This document shows positions 11,113-22,845 of a DNA stretch of 64,000 nucleotides, one piece after another; within the stretch, counting starts at the first letter, position 1; each line of letters opens with the position of its first letter. The position numbers and the translations under genes were made by a program. The notes beneath the pieces were generated by a model. It saw only the letters and a program-made list of their open reading frames with translations, was not told the DNA's origin and did no database searches. The stretch covers positions 40,213,523 to 40,277,522 of the forward strand of contig NC_067198.1 of NCBI RefSeq assembly GCF_000699445.3, in the 5' to 3' direction. Origin of the DNA: Schistosoma haematobium. Its lineage: Eukaryota; Platyhelminthes; Trematoda; Strigeidida; Schistosomatidae.

Positions 11113-13606
11113 CTTACGCCTGTTACTCCTCGTGAAGGAGCATAGGCCAACCACCAGCATTCGCCATTCAACCCTGTCCTGTGAAATCCTTTCCAGCTCC
11201 TTCCAGTTGTTCTTCATCCTTTTTCATATCTGCTTCTATTTCCCGACGTAATGTGTTCTTTGACCTTCCTCTTTTCCGCTTCCCTTCAGGATTCCAAGTT
11301 AGGGCTTGCCTCGCGATGCAGTTCGAAGATTTGCGTAATGTACGTCCCATCCATTTCCATCGTCTTTTCCTAATTTCTTCTTCAGCTGGAAACTGGTTTG
11401 TTCTCCCCCACAAAAGGCTGTTGCTGATGGTATCCGGCCAATGGATGTTGAGTATCTTGCGTAGACAGCTATTTATAAATATTTGTACCTTCTTGATGGT
11501 GGTTGTTGTAGTTCTCCAAGTTTCAGCTCCATACGGTAGAACTGCCTTGACGTTGGTATTGAAGATTCTCACTTTGATATTGGTTGACAGACAGTTGTTT
11601 TGAGTTCCACATGTTCTTCAATTGTAGGAATGTGACCCTTGCTTTGCCAATCCTCCCCTTTACGTCTGCATCTGAACCTCCTTGTTTATCAATCATGCTT
11701 CCCAGGTGTGTGAAGGATTCTACATCTTCCAGAGTTTCGCCATCAAGAGTGATCGGATTGCTGTTCTCCGTGTTGTATTTGAGGACCTTGGTTTTCCCTT
11801 TGTGTATGCTGAGGCCTACTGATGCAGAGACTGCTGCTATACTGGCTGTCTTCATCTGCATCTGTTCGTGTGTATGCGATAGGAGGGCTAGGTCTGCGAA
11901 GTCTGCGAACTCCAAATCGTCTAATTGATTCTGAACTGTCCACTGTATTCCGTGTTCTCCCTCAGATGTCGAGGTCTTCATAATCCAGTCGACCACCAGA
12001 AGGAGGAGGAAGGGAGAGAGTAGACAGCCTTGTCTGACTCCGGTCCTTACTTGGATTGCATCTGTCAGCTGTCCTCCATGCACGACTTTGCATTGTAGTC
12101 CGTCGTATGAGTTCCGGATAATATTGACAATCTTCTCAGGAACTCCGTAGTGTCGAAGAAGTTTCCATAACGTCCTCCTATCTACACTGTCAAATGCCTT
12201 TTCATAATCAATGAAGTTGATGTATAGTGACGAGTTCCACTCAACTGATTGTTCTACGATGATCCGTAGTGTTGCAATTTGGTCTGTGCACGATCAATCC
12301 TTACGGAATCCAGCTTGTTGATCTCGAAGTAGGGCGACTACTGCGTCTTTCGTCCGGTTCAGCAACACTTTGTTAAAGACCTTCCCTGGTATTGACAGTA
12401 GTGTAATGCCTCTGTAGTTCTCACATTTGCTCAGATCTCCTTTCTTTGGGATCTTGATGAGATGTCCTTTCCAGTCCATCGGCATTTGTTTCTCCCCCCA
12501 ATTTTTTTCTAATAGAAGGTGAAGCGTGTTTGTAATTACTTCGATCTCTGACTTCAGTGCTTCAGCTGGTATATTTTCGGGTTCTCCTGCTTTCCCGCTC
12601 TTGATTTGTCTGATGCCCATTCTGATTTCTTCCGTCGTTGGTGGGTTAACATCTATAGGAAGATCTGTGTGTGCTGCTTTGATGTCCGATGGATTCATTG
12701 GAGCCGGCCTATTCAGGAGTTCCTCGAAGTATTCTACCCATCTGTTCCGCTGTTGCTGAATTTCAGTGATTAGCTTGCCTTCTTTGTCCCTGACCGGTCT
12801 CTCTGGTTTACTGTATCTCCCTACTAGTTTATTCGTTGCATCGTAAAGTTGTGTCATATTTCCTTCTCTAGCAGCCTTTTCCGCCGTCGTTGCTATTTCC
12901 TCCACATATTTCTTCCTGTCGGCTCTAATGCCCGCCTGTTTGCTTCTATGTATTCAGCTTGTGCTTGGACTTTCCCTGCTCGTGTTCGGTTGTTGTTAAT
13001 TGCTGTCTTCTTGTTCTTCCTTTCTTTGATCGTGTCCAGTGTTTCTATAGAGATACATTCCATAGGATGTTGTTTCTTTAGGCCCAGAACCTCCTGCATA
13101 CAGACTTGCAAATATTTCCCCATTTTCGTTTCTCTCTCCCAGTACATGACGTCCCATGATATCTTCATATCCAGTGTTGTCTATTCCGACATTGGCATTT
13201 AGATCTCCCATTAGAATGGTGAGGTCCTTTCTTGGGCACTTCTCTATGATTGATTGCAGCCGCTCGTAGAACTGATCTTTAATGTCGTCGTTGCTATCAT
13301 TGGTGGGTGCATAACATTGGATAACATTTATTGCGACCCCCTCCTTCTTTGTTTTGAATGATGCTTTGATGATTCTGGATCCGTAGGATTCCCATCCTAC
13401 AAGTGCATTCCATGCTACTTTGGACAGCATTAGAGCAACTCCCTGAGTGTGTGGAGCATTTTCCTCTTCGTGACCGGAGTATAGTAGCATCTCTCACGTA
13501 TTTAGCCTTTGTTGTCCATCTTGGGTCCGATGGGTTTCGCTGACTCCCGGTACTGCCAAGTTGTATCTCCTCATTTCCGTTGCTATTTGACTGGTTTTTC
13601 CGGTTT
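11113..13606 (-). mobile_element. RTE-clade retrotransposon copy B, nested in the CR1-like element
   Basis: Flanked by an 11-bp duplication, CAACCAACTTA at 11102-11112 and 13607-13617, splitting the CR1-like reading frame. It is 5' truncated: it starts inside the endonuclease (QIATEMRRYNLAVPGVSETH, compare QIAAEMGRYNLEVLGISETH in copy A). Further frames give the rest of EN (13490-12996, with GDLNANVG), the linker and RT start (12905-12294, with GKAGEPENIPAEALK and LRDQQAGFRKD), the RT core (12083-11523, with VRTGVRQGCLLSPFLLLLVVD) and the C-terminal part (11572-11168, with YGAETWRTT). The catalytic FADD region reads FADFADLALL. About 300 bp of the EN-RT linker is deleted near 13085. The 3' end is ...GTAACAGGCGTAAGTAAG. 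Confidence 0.85.
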
Positions 13607-13617
13607 CAACCAACTTA

Positions 13618-14525
13618 TTGACATCAACCCTTTGGTGGCGGTCACCTTGTTGGCCACTGAAAAGTAAGGTAAGATTGGCGCAGACCAGGGCATAGTCACA
13701 GTCCAAATAGGTACTCCAAAGGGAGCGGCAGTCTTGCACACAACCACGCCAGCAGTAGTTGATCGCGATGTGATCAATCTGAGTCCAGGCTTGAGATGCA
13801 GAGGGAGGATGCCAGGTGGCACGTCGGCGATGACTGTGCCGGAAGTTAGTGCTAGCCAGAAACAGGTTGTGGTCTGTGCACAGTTGTAGTAGACGGTCCC
13901 CGTTATCTGTCCTGCGACCAACGAGTCCCCATCGGCCACCTAAACGACTCTCTTCTGTGCCTAGACGCCCGACCTGAGCATTCAAGTCTCCGGCTAGTAC
14001 TACAATATCTGTCGAACGCACTTTCTGGAGAAGAACAGTTAACTGATGGTAAAACTCATCCTTGATTGCATCCGGGCTGCAATCTGTCGGGTCATAGGCG
14101 GAGATAACGAAAAGACATCGTTTCTCACTCCGATTTCTTCTCACTTTGATGGAACTCTCTAATCTAACGGCACATAACCGACTGTTAATAGGGATCCAAT
14201 CGACTAGTGCTGCCTCAGCTCTAGCGCTTAGTGCGACACCAACGCCAGCAAGACCAGACGAAGATGCCACAGGGTCCCCGGATAAACGCACGTAAAACAA
14301 GCTTTTTGAAGTGACAGATGTAGAGCGAATTTGTAGTACTTCACCAGAGTTTTGAATACGGGTTTCGAATAGACAACAAACATCGATATTAAGACTTTCT
14401 AAAGACATAGCCAGCCCTATCTGTTGTCCGACCTGCATAAGTGTGCGAACATTGAAGGCAGCCAGTTTGAATGGTGCACGTGGTTTCAGAAAAACTGCTT
14501 CAGTAATCGTATTCGGTGGTACCAT
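13618..14525 (-). pseudogene. CR1-like element: endonuclease domain, interrupted at its C-terminus
   Basis: An open frame starting MVPPNTITEA contains the APE-type endonuclease of a CR1-like element: FKLAAFNVRTL near the start, DVCCLFETR (the FETRIQ-type segment), VVLAGDLNAQVG, and a C-terminal QIDHIAINYCWRG with SLWSTYLDCDYALV ahead of the conserved Asp/His region. The frame stays open to 13494, but from about 13606 on it reads into the inserted RTE copy, so the last roughly 37 residues belong to the RTE endonuclease, not to this element. The element's own frame resumes at about 11092. Confidence 0.8.
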
Positions 14526-15196
14526 ATAATTATCAACCAGGCAGTGACTCGAGAACGTTTAGCTAGGACAGAATTTCCACCATAAGCAGGCTACTGTATA
14601 CATGTAAAAGTGAAGATATGCAAGGTGAGAACGGAAGAGCATGGACAGGTGACGTATTACAAAAAAATAAAAGCAAAATCGAGTGTTTTCAAATGGGTAT
14701 GCGTTATTTGAATTTTAATGGGAATGCAAGTAGTATGTCCAACAGTCATTGTCATTTCATTCTATTTGTGTGTGGGCTGTGATACTGTCCGGGTGTCCAG
14801 ACTGAAGCAGATAGTTTTCTTAGGGGGCCACACCCGGAGCCTTCGACTTAAAGGTCTAATCCGCAGGGCAGTGGAGCAACGTCAGGAGATGCAGTCCCAT
14901 GGTAGCCTATCACCAACGATTGGTTCATACGCCATTTGTTCCCTCAGGATACTGGAGCCCATGTGCACCATTGATTCGGAGTCAGGTTTTCCTAACTCCT
15001 CTAGGTGGACTCACCGTGTCCACCGGGCCGTTAAATCGCCAGACATTCGCTTTTCGTCCTCTCAATTTCGTAAACAACACCCCCGCCACGAGGACTTTCC
15101 CGGCAAAGCCTATATACACGTGCCCGTGTGAGAACATTCCAAGAGGGAGGTCTGGCCCTCCCCACTCTCGGCCGTACCAGGGCATTTGGGGGCACT
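14526..15196 (-). other. 5' untranslated region of the CR1-like element
   Basis: About 670 bp, GC-richer than its surroundings. It is closely similar, in opposite orientation, to 61237-61680, which begins with the same CCCCCAAATGCCCTGGTACG. Short open frames on both strands here are not retained between the two copies and are not taken as genes. Confidence 0.7.
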
Positions 15197-16406
15197 AGAA
15201 AAGTCTTCAACAGGGTGTTGTTTGCCAGAACGAAGGACTTCGTAGACGCATAACTTCGAGACCAACAAGCTGGATTCCGTAAGAATCAATCGTGTATAGA
15301 CCAAATCGCAACTTTACGGATCAATCGATCAAACGGAATTCATCATCCTACATCAACTTTATTGATCACGAGAAATAATTTGATAGAGTGGACATCAGAA
15401 AACTATCGAGGCTTTTTAAACACTATGCAGTGCCCGACAAGATAGTCAATATCATACGGAATTCCTATGATGGATTAAACTGCAAAATCGTGTGTGGAGG
15501 ACAGCTCATAAACTAGTACGAAGAAAAAGCCAGTATCAGACAAGGTTGCTTATTCTCACCCTTTCTCCTTCTCCTGGTGATCGATTGGATCATGAAGACG
15601 TCAACATCTGGGGAGAAGCATGGGATGCAGTGGACAACTGGGATGCATTTGGACAGTCTAGACTTCACAGATGATCTGGCTCTTCAATCGCACACAAAGC
15701 AGCAAATGCAAGAGTAGCAGTCGGTCTCAACATACACAAAGGGAAAAGCAGGATTCTCCATTACAACACAGCATACACCAATCCAATCACAACTGACGGA
15801 GAACATTTGGAAGATGTAAAAACCATTCCATATTTGGGCAGCATCATTGATGAACACAGTGGATCTGATGCAGATGTGAAAGCACGGATCGGCAAAGCAA
15901 GAGCAGCCTATGTACAATTGAAGAACATATGGAACTCAAAACAACTGTCCGTCAATCAACACCAAAGTCAGAATTTTCAATACAAATGTCAAGATGATTC
16001 TACTGTATGGAGCAGAAACTTGGACAACTACGAAAGCCATCATTCAGAAGATACAGGTGTTTATTAACATTTGTCTACGCAAAAGACTTCAGATCCGTTG
16101 GCCAGACATTATCAACAATAACCTACTATGAGAGAGAACAAAGCATATTCCACTGGAGAAAGAAGTGCTGGAAGTGGATAGGATACACATTGAGGAAAGC
16201 ACCCAACTGCGTCACTCACTTTGTATCCTCAAGGTCAAAGGAGAAGAGGAAGACCAAAGAACATATTACGCCGAGAAATGGAGACAGACATGAGAAAAAT
16301 GAACAAAAATTGGTTAGAACTAGAAAGGAACGCTCATGGCAGAGTGAGCTGGAGAATGTTAGTCGGTGGCCTATGCTCTAGTAGGTGTAACAGACGTAAG
16401 TAAGTA
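15197..16406 (+). pseudogene. RTE retrotransposon copy A, 3' part (RT and C-terminal domain)
   Basis: This continues the element cut at 9570: AAAGTCTTCAACAGG encodes KVFNR, directly following LLSIPEK. RT remnants follow in changing frames (LRDQQAGFRKN, then the SPFLLLLVIDW region near 15560 and DFTDDLAL near 15665). The last frames (15807-16067, 16007-16403) match the family's C-terminal part (GSIIDEHSGSDADVKARIGK; EQKLGQLRKPSFRRYRCL). The 3' end is GTGTAACAGACGTAAGTAAG. Many stops and frameshifts show it is dead. Confidence 0.8.
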
Positions 16407-17923
16407 TACTGATGACCTAGAGTCTATGTGAAAGCTGTAGTCCGAACAAGGACAACTTGGCTTTAAACTTTATCTGCTTCCAAACGTAAAAGTAATTCGA
16501 TTAGTACAATAATTAAAGAAATTATACCATTAAGTGAAATGCACAAACATACCGACCAGTATTGCGTGTCTTATTGAAATGAATAAAAATTAGTTATTTT
16601 CGCTACTTGATTAACGCAGAATACGGTATACAAGTACGGCACTTGAATGTATAGAACCCCGCAGTCATAAAGCTAGAAAACAGAAGAAAGCTGGAGTGTT
16701 TGTTGGTTAAGAATCAAGAAAACCATCGGTATTTATAGATATTAGCGTTTATTATAATATCACCATAATTTAGCCAACCCGCAATGAGGCAAGTTATGCT
16801 ACTGTCCAATCATAGCATAGCGCGTTCTAGAAAGCCCATTCACGTTTTGATTAAATGGAAACGTTTTGGCCTCTGGAGGCTCCTTCGTAATTTTCGTAAG
16901 CCGTCCCAACAATTATGAGTCACTCTAATGTAACAGGATAATAATGTCCTTCAATTGGCAGGTCACATGAAAAAGGGATAACCTATAGACACATTAGACC
17001 AGACTGACGTGGTGGTCATTTAACCCACGATTTGATTGATTAGTTATAGACATAACTAACAGTAAATAAATAAGTTTGTACTTTCGTAAATGAATAACAA
17101 TTTTAGCAAAATAATCCAGTGATGTTTATGTTTGAATGGTTTTTGCAAATAGTAATTCCAAAAAGAGTAGATGTGTTATGTTTCACTTTTAAAAAAGTCT
17201 CGATAATAAACGAAATACTGTATTGTTGAGTACAGTAATTTATAGTTAATTAAATAGCTGTTGCGTAATTTCGCGAATTCATCAACATTAAAATTGTTTT
17301 CAATTATACATCTTCTATTCTATGTTGTTGATCAGTATATAGTTATTACAAAAAAAGTTATTTGTTTATGTAATAGTGTACATCAATTACTGTGCTTGAG
17401 AAGTGCATTATTCAGTTTATAAAGTATTGGATAAACTACTCACATCTATGTACATATATATTTTACATAATGTCAATAAGAAATATTTAATAAGTAAGGA
17501 GCAAGACGAAATCATCTTAATTTTTCAATGTAATTTCATGATGAAAGAACAAACGTTTAAAATATTTGACATGTTGGAAAATAGAGTTCATGAATTCACT
17601 ACTGTCCACTTCGTACTATGCAGTTTTACTTAAATTCATTTATTCAATTTATTAATGACATGTGGTGTACATCATAGTTGTTTATTAATACAGTGACAAA
17701 TCATTTTTTTTAAAAAATGATTTCGCTTATTCAATAAAACGTAGTAGATTCTATGTACTGATTCCCAATATGTGAATATCAAACTGGCAAAAACTTTAGA
17801 TACAATTATTATGATCCTATTAAACCTTGATTTTAGTACACATTATCGACTGAGTATATGACAACGGGAAGTAATCGTTTACCTCTTAGTAGTTATAGAG
17901 ATTTTATTTCATTACCTTATTAT
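16407..17923. other. AT-rich non-coding stretch
   Basis: No gene or recognisable repeat. The 76-codon frame at 17403-17633 is AT-rich and has no domain. Confidence 0.4.
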
Positions 17924-19480
17924 TTAACGAAGTTTTGTACACATTTCAGCTTTCAGTAACTGATATACTTTCGGATTAATATGGCTTCTTATTTCCAATA
18001 ATTCTTGAATGCTGTAGAACACGACTTTTCTGGACACTCCGTTCTTTATTTCATGAGATTTAGCATGAGGCCAGTAGCCACTTCTTAAAAATAGGTGGGA
18101 CGCACAACGCAACACCGGACATTCACTACTGAGATTATACATTTCGATTATCTTGTGCGTTGATTCCACTAAGCTCATGTTATCCTGAATTATCATCATT
18201 CCTAGTGGTATGAACACTTTGTTCCACTTTTCTTTTTTGTGAACAAGGCCATTTTATAAGTAGATGAAAAACATCTAACTATCTTCTTGCATGTCATTTA
18301 AGTAAGAGTTGAATGGACACAAATTTATGTATTGGAGTAATTATACACTTGCCGTTCAGCGTTTTTCTTATACATCGGACAGAGGAAAGTTTGAAATGTT
18401 TCAGACGAGATATTCTATGAATAAGTTATTAGTCTAATGGTCAAACGTACCCGCCAAAGAGCACTACACATGATATGTGTTCGACATAATATATGATGCA
18501 CTTCCGGAAAGTTGATAGATAGCGTATTATTTATGGCAGAACTGTCGTCGCTAATGGAAGACCCCACAGATATCCCTGTCAAAAGTCTTGGAAGAAGAAT
18601 AAGAAAATACTAACCAACTCGGAAGTTTCTCTGGCTAAAAATCAAAATGCTACTGGCATTACTTTCATGGAAGCATTTAATGTCACTATCTCCTACAGAT
18701 AGGTTTCCTTCTTGTTCCATTTGTATGTAATATTAATACCTAAGACGTTGGAAAGTCGATGATCTACTATGGAAAAAAATAGCATTCCAGACAACCGTTC
18801 ACTTTATGATGCACCTCAGGTGCACCTTCATGTTCAGTAATATATGCAGCTAACGTCTCAAAATCAACTACTTGCTGGAGATAATAATCAAGGTCAGATT
18901 TACTTGGAAGTTTCGATCGTTCAAACAAACGTCGTCGCATATCAAAAACATCTTTGGCAATTATTTTCTTCGAGTAATTTGCATGCACAAAATTGATCAC
19001 AACTAAGGTTGCAGCTCCAGACATCGAAAGTGGACGAATCTCATTCTTCTCCCCGGATGTCAGATAGCGAAAGCTAGGGTCTTTCTCATAAGTTATGCTC
19101 AAGGACTAGCGAGTACTATTAACCGAAAATCTTGATCCTGCATAAAAGCCTTCCATTAGCTGAACAAATATATCGGATTCACAACCACTACCCATGGATA
19201 AAGAAATCACCTCGGAACAAACCCTCGCGTCGCTTGATAAGTTTTTAGTAGGCAAGTGTGACACTTCCTTGTGCACATCTGTAAAGATACCACAGGCATT
19301 CGGAATTTGACAACACCTTTACACGTAACACATTTATAATCAAAGGATACCAAACCAGTCAAATCAGAAGTCAGAAATGAATGAGTCCGAAGTTGTATTT
19401 GAAGGCTACCTACAGGTCGAGAAGAGTTTTGTCTAAGCTGTTTAACAGTTGCAAGGGATGTGTAGCATAACTCACCCACT
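17924..19480 (-). pseudogene. Degraded minus-strand ORF cluster, unidentified (possible DNA transposon)
   Basis: Three minus-strand frames in order: 19479-19207 (90 aa, with a CVTCKG pair and two later cysteines CTRKCHTC), 19102-18767 (111 aa, with KKIIAKDVFDMRRRLF and a Leu-rich tail) and 18217-17924 (97 aa). They have ordinary protein composition and follow each other, so they look like decayed pieces of one protein, about 500 residues if joined. The segment with AKDVFDMR loosely recalls the linker after the zinc finger in MULE/FAR1-type transposases. That is a guess; no catalytic residues could be placed. Confidence 0.35.
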
Positions 19481-19599
19481 CATGATCTGGTGTGGATGAG
19501 TGACCGAGCGTCTTCAGCCAGATGTGCCCAGTTAAACCAATGAGGTCGGCATCAAATGTCGAAGAATTACAGAACTATTTATTTTGGGGATTTATTTAC

Positions 19600-20215
19600 T
19601 GCTACACATGTTATAGAAAAATAATTTGAATTCCGATGACTGTCTCGTATTATGAAATAAACCGAATACACTACTTTTATGGATCAGAAAATGGTCATTT
19701 CATTGATCGGCTAAAATGGAAGCCATGGCGAACAACAGAAACCATTTTGGGGACGTTGTTTAACTTAATTCGAAGTTTGTAAAACACTAGCATTTGGTTT
19801 TGTTTCTAGTTTATTCTACAAACCATAAGCTGTATTTTCTACCCTGGTGTTCAGTTCCAGACATAGTTGTATTTTTTTATCGTTTGCGAGTTGTCATGTT
19901 AGTCATTTTTTTTACTCATGTGTCTTTTTACACTAATCTGGATCAGAATCGGTAATAAATCGAGTAGTGTTCCAATTGACTCGTCTTCTCTCTCGCTCAC
20001 TCGCTTGCCAATCAATCAGGTGAAAGAATAGTTTTCATTTCTTTACCTCAGGGTAGTTAGTCGCAATGAGATCTCAAGCATGCTAGCGTCAAGGTTAGGC
20101 CAGTTAACCTATCGTTCAAGGACTTAGTCTTGATCGATACAAATTGTCTTCTGTATATTATTAGATAGACAGATCAAGGACATAACAAAAGTGGCGACGG
20201 AGATTTTTTATTTTG
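19600..20215 (+). other. Probable 5' LTR remnant and primer-binding site of a Gypsy-like element
   Basis: The sequence just before the gag reads ...GGACATAACA, then GTGGCGACGGAGA at 20191. A terminal ..ACA followed within a few bases by a TGGCGAC-type primer-binding site is the usual LTR/PBS junction of Ty3/Gypsy elements. The LTR start could not be fixed. The stretch 19980-20010 shares CTCGCTCACTCGCTTGCC-type sequence with about 3690. Confidence 0.4.
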
Positions 20216-20231
20216 ATTAATCCAAAACAAA

Positions 20232-20930
20232 ATGTCTATATCCTTGGACGACCTTAAAACGGTTCCACAAATTCAGCAAACGCAGAGTGATCCAAATGAA
20301 ATGAAGCTTTTGGATGCACTAACGCACAAGCTCTCATTCTATTCAACTTCAATCTCTCAATCAGATAAATCTGAAAGCATCGCAAATTCCATTTGTGGAT
20401 TCATCTATCATCCTGAATCTGGTAACAAATTCGATTCCTGGTTTCATCGTTTTAAAGACATATTCCGCGTCGAATGTTCAAATCTAGATGGTGCAGCTAA
20501 AGCTCGCTTACTTCTGAGAAGACTTGAAACACGTGAATTTAGTAAACATGTTGATTTCATCCTAACACAAAATCATACTGGTTTATCTTTTAATAATACA
20601 GTCTAAATATTATCCAAAACGTTTCGTGAACAGTCCTCACTATTCAACATTCGCTATCAGTGTTTTCAAATATCAAAACCTCCATCTGATAATTATCTAA
20701 CCTATGCTGGAAAAGTAAATCGAGAATGCGAACGATTTAAAATAAATGAAATTACAGCAGATCAATTTAAATATTTGATTTTTATCTGTGGATTGAAGAA
20801 TCCAGAAGATTTGGAAATCTGCATTAGGATTTTAACGCTCATTGAGCAGGAACCTAGTATGACTTCGTAAATGGTCACAACCGATTGTCAACCTCTGTTA
20901 AATCTCAAACATGATACCACGGTGGTGTAA
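20232..20930 (+). pseudogene. Gypsy-like LTR retrotransposon gag (capsid), broken
   Basis: The first frame, 20232-20606 (124 aa), begins MSISLDDLKTVP and contains FDSWFHRFKDIF and AKARLLLRRLE, the pattern of flatworm Gypsy-type capsids. A stop at 20604 is followed by continuing similarity (TFREQSSLFNIRYQCFQISK, then NRECERFK and QFKYLIFICGL) to about 20930. It resembles the gag of schistosome elements of the Boudicca type; the name is by recollection. The nucleocapsid and protease parts lie at 21376, after an inserted R240 repeat. Confidence 0.7.
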
Positions 20931-21084
20931 AAGAAGGCGAAACCTTCCGATTTCGGGTCATTAAATACAGTCAAATCCTCAAAATCTCCCAAACGAAGCT
21001 CAGAAACACACAACAGTCTGTTGATAAACCACCATTACCATTTTGGTTTTGTGAAGCATAAAATTTTGTAAAATTATTCTGGTC

Positions 21085-21375
21085 AAGAAGCACTGTGGTG
21101 CGTGCTACTTATATTGATGTAAGTAATATATGACGCGAGTCAGGAACGTAATGTCTGGCAGCAGAAGATGGGGGAAGATCAAGAAAGGAAGAGCGAGAAC
21201 ACAATGTAAGTTGTAAGAAACCGCATGAACAATGAATGTGAGGAAATGGATTGATGTTTGCAACAGGAACAGTCCAGGTTGATATGATGGATTAATATTT
21301 TGTAAATTAACGATTTGCTATATGGCTTTTCTATTTTGCCAAGTAAATCTGTAATTTTGTGCTAAATACATTCGA
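21085..21375 (+). repeat. R240 interspersed repeat, copy 2, inside the gag
   Basis: Starts near 21103 with GCTACTTATATTGATGTAAG and ends near 21365 with CTGTAATTTTGTGCTAAATA. It separates the end of the gag (about 21080, encoding FWFCEA-NFVK) from the zinc knuckle that resumes at about 21400, so it was inserted into the older element. No clear target duplication was found. Confidence 0.6.
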
Positions 21376-22070
21376 TTGTCCCCATCCGTGTTCTGTTCAC
21401 TACAGCACAAATGCCGTCACTGTCATCATATTGGTCATAGAGATAGTCACTGCCCATCACATAAACTCTTGTCAAAATGTCGTGGAGAAAATGTGAAGCA
21501 ACATTCCCAGAGTCAAATCAAGAGCATGTTTGCGACTTTCAAATTAAACGGAAGTATGTAAACTTATTAATGAATGGAAAACCTATTCGTCTTCAGTTAG
21601 ATACGACTTCCGACATCAAATTGATTTGCAAAAGCACGTGGCGTAAGCTAGGATGTCTACACATTCAACCAACCGAACATGTTGCCTGAAATACCTCAGG
21701 AGATGTAGTGAGGCTAACAGGTGCAACAAGGTGCAGTTCAAAGAACATAAATTTGATGATGCTTGTTATCTGACGAATCGGCATGATTTTGATCAGTTAA
21801 GCTTAGACTGAATCAAGAAGACTAATGCCATAAATAGTTTATTATATTCTCATAAACCTTCCTCTGAATCTGTCCGAATTTCTTATAATATATCTGAATC
21901 GAACGCTTCCGATGTAACATGTTCGCATAATGATTTTGAATCAAATGCCTCCAATAACACATACTATCATAAGATTTCGGAATCTCATTCATTTTGTCTT
22001 AATGGTATTTCCACACCAAGATCTGTAGAATATTGGTTACAGATTTACCAATGTAACATTATTTCAGGTC
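21376..22070 (+). pseudogene. Gypsy-like retrotransposon: CCHC knuckle and aspartic protease remnant
   Basis: 21376-21561 encodes CRHCHHIGHRDSHC, a CX2CX4HX4C nucleocapsid knuckle. In the next frame, 21477-21689 encodes the start of a retropepsin: VNLLMNGKPIRLQLDTTSD, where the catalytic D-T-G is DTT, so it is probably inactive. From about 21690 to 22070 the reading frame decays; no RT or integrase was found, so the pol gene is missing or beyond recognition. Confidence 0.65.
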
Positions 22071-22084
22071 AATGCTCTTTGTAT

Positions 22085-22345
22085 TGTGTATGCTACTTAT
22101 TTTGACAGGAATAGGTAGTACCTAGCACCAATCAGAAATAAAATGCCTGCCAGCAGACGACTGAATTGAATAGATCAAGAAAGCAAATAGTGAGCCATTA
22201 TAATGGCAACAAAATTGGATGAATTATGAAGCATGTAATGGACAACTGATGGGAGATGTGTAAATAATGTATTTAATGTATGGTTTTCATATCTTATGAA
22301 GACGCTTTGTAATTTTGTATCAAACAGTAAATTGGTTATTCCCAC
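22085..22345 (+). repeat. R240 interspersed repeat, copy 3
   Basis: Starts near 22090 with GCTACTTATTTTGACA, contains TGCCTGCCAGCAGA as in copy 2 (GTCTGGCAGCAGA), and ends near 22325 with TTTGTAATTTTGTATCAAAC. It is in the same orientation as copy 2 about 990 bp upstream. Confidence 0.6.
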
Positions 22346-22622
22346 GAAGTTTTCATTCTCTACATTTAAATCAATTAAGTGTGGATTTCGATCAATATAA
22401 TAGTCATGTTCTTTGTATTATTCTCAATCACAGTAACTATTTGTATCTTTTTATTTGTATAATGCTCTTAACTAATCAAGTGTGTACAAAATCAGTATAA
22501 AGATAAAATGTATTAGATTTAATGCTTAGGTGGTTTCGGATAATTTATTTTGATGAAATGTTTTATCGAGTTAATAAATCTTCATTTTCACCAGCTTATT
22601 TTATGCTCACTTAACATTGTAG

Positions 22623-22753
22623 GAATTAAAGTGTCCCTGTCTTCTAAGTATAATCAGGTAGAAATTTGTGCTAATAATGTTGTTCAGAAGAACGATGAAA
22701 GCTCCACGACCAAAGCATCCAGCTCAAAGAACAAAACTCCATCAAAAATATAA
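22623..22753 (+). CDS. Possible terminal exon of an unidentified gene
   Basis: An AT/pyrimidine-containing tract ending ACATTGTAG at 22622 precedes a frame reading IKVSLSSKYNQVEICANN and ending in a Ser/Lys-rich tail (SSSKNKTPSKI) at the stop in 22751-22753. The balanced composition and lysine-rich end look like a real C-terminus. No upstream exon was found, and the open frame extends back through the acceptor, so this may be chance. Confidence 0.25.
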
Positions 22754-22845
22754 TCAGTAAAATGATGAATATTGCAATTATAAAGAAATGTAATTTGTTC
22801 TAATTGAAATAGTCACTTTCGTATTTAACATAAAATGGCATCAAC

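Larger units (their letters stand above)
9571..15196 (-). mobile_element. CR1-like non-LTR retrotransposon, full-length at 5' end, carrying a nested RTE insertion
   Basis: The element lies inside RTE copy A and is flanked by the 8-bp repeat AGAAAAGT at 9563-9570 and 15197-15204, a target-site duplication. In minus-strand order: 5' untranslated region (15196-14526), endonuclease (14525-13618), nested RTE copy B (11113-13606), reverse transcriptase (about 11092-9720), and a short 3' end (9719-9571) ending near TTGTACCAATATTTATGTG. The 5' terminus (CCCCCAAATGCCC) is the same as that of the short derivative at 61237, supporting a complete 5' end. The 3' region is internally deleted relative to 31510-32620. 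Confidence 0.85.

Noticed and set aside
14718..15198. ORFs of 99 and 137 codons on the plus strand
   Set aside because: They lie in the 5' untranslated region of the CR1-like element, antisense to it, and are not kept in the copy at 61237.
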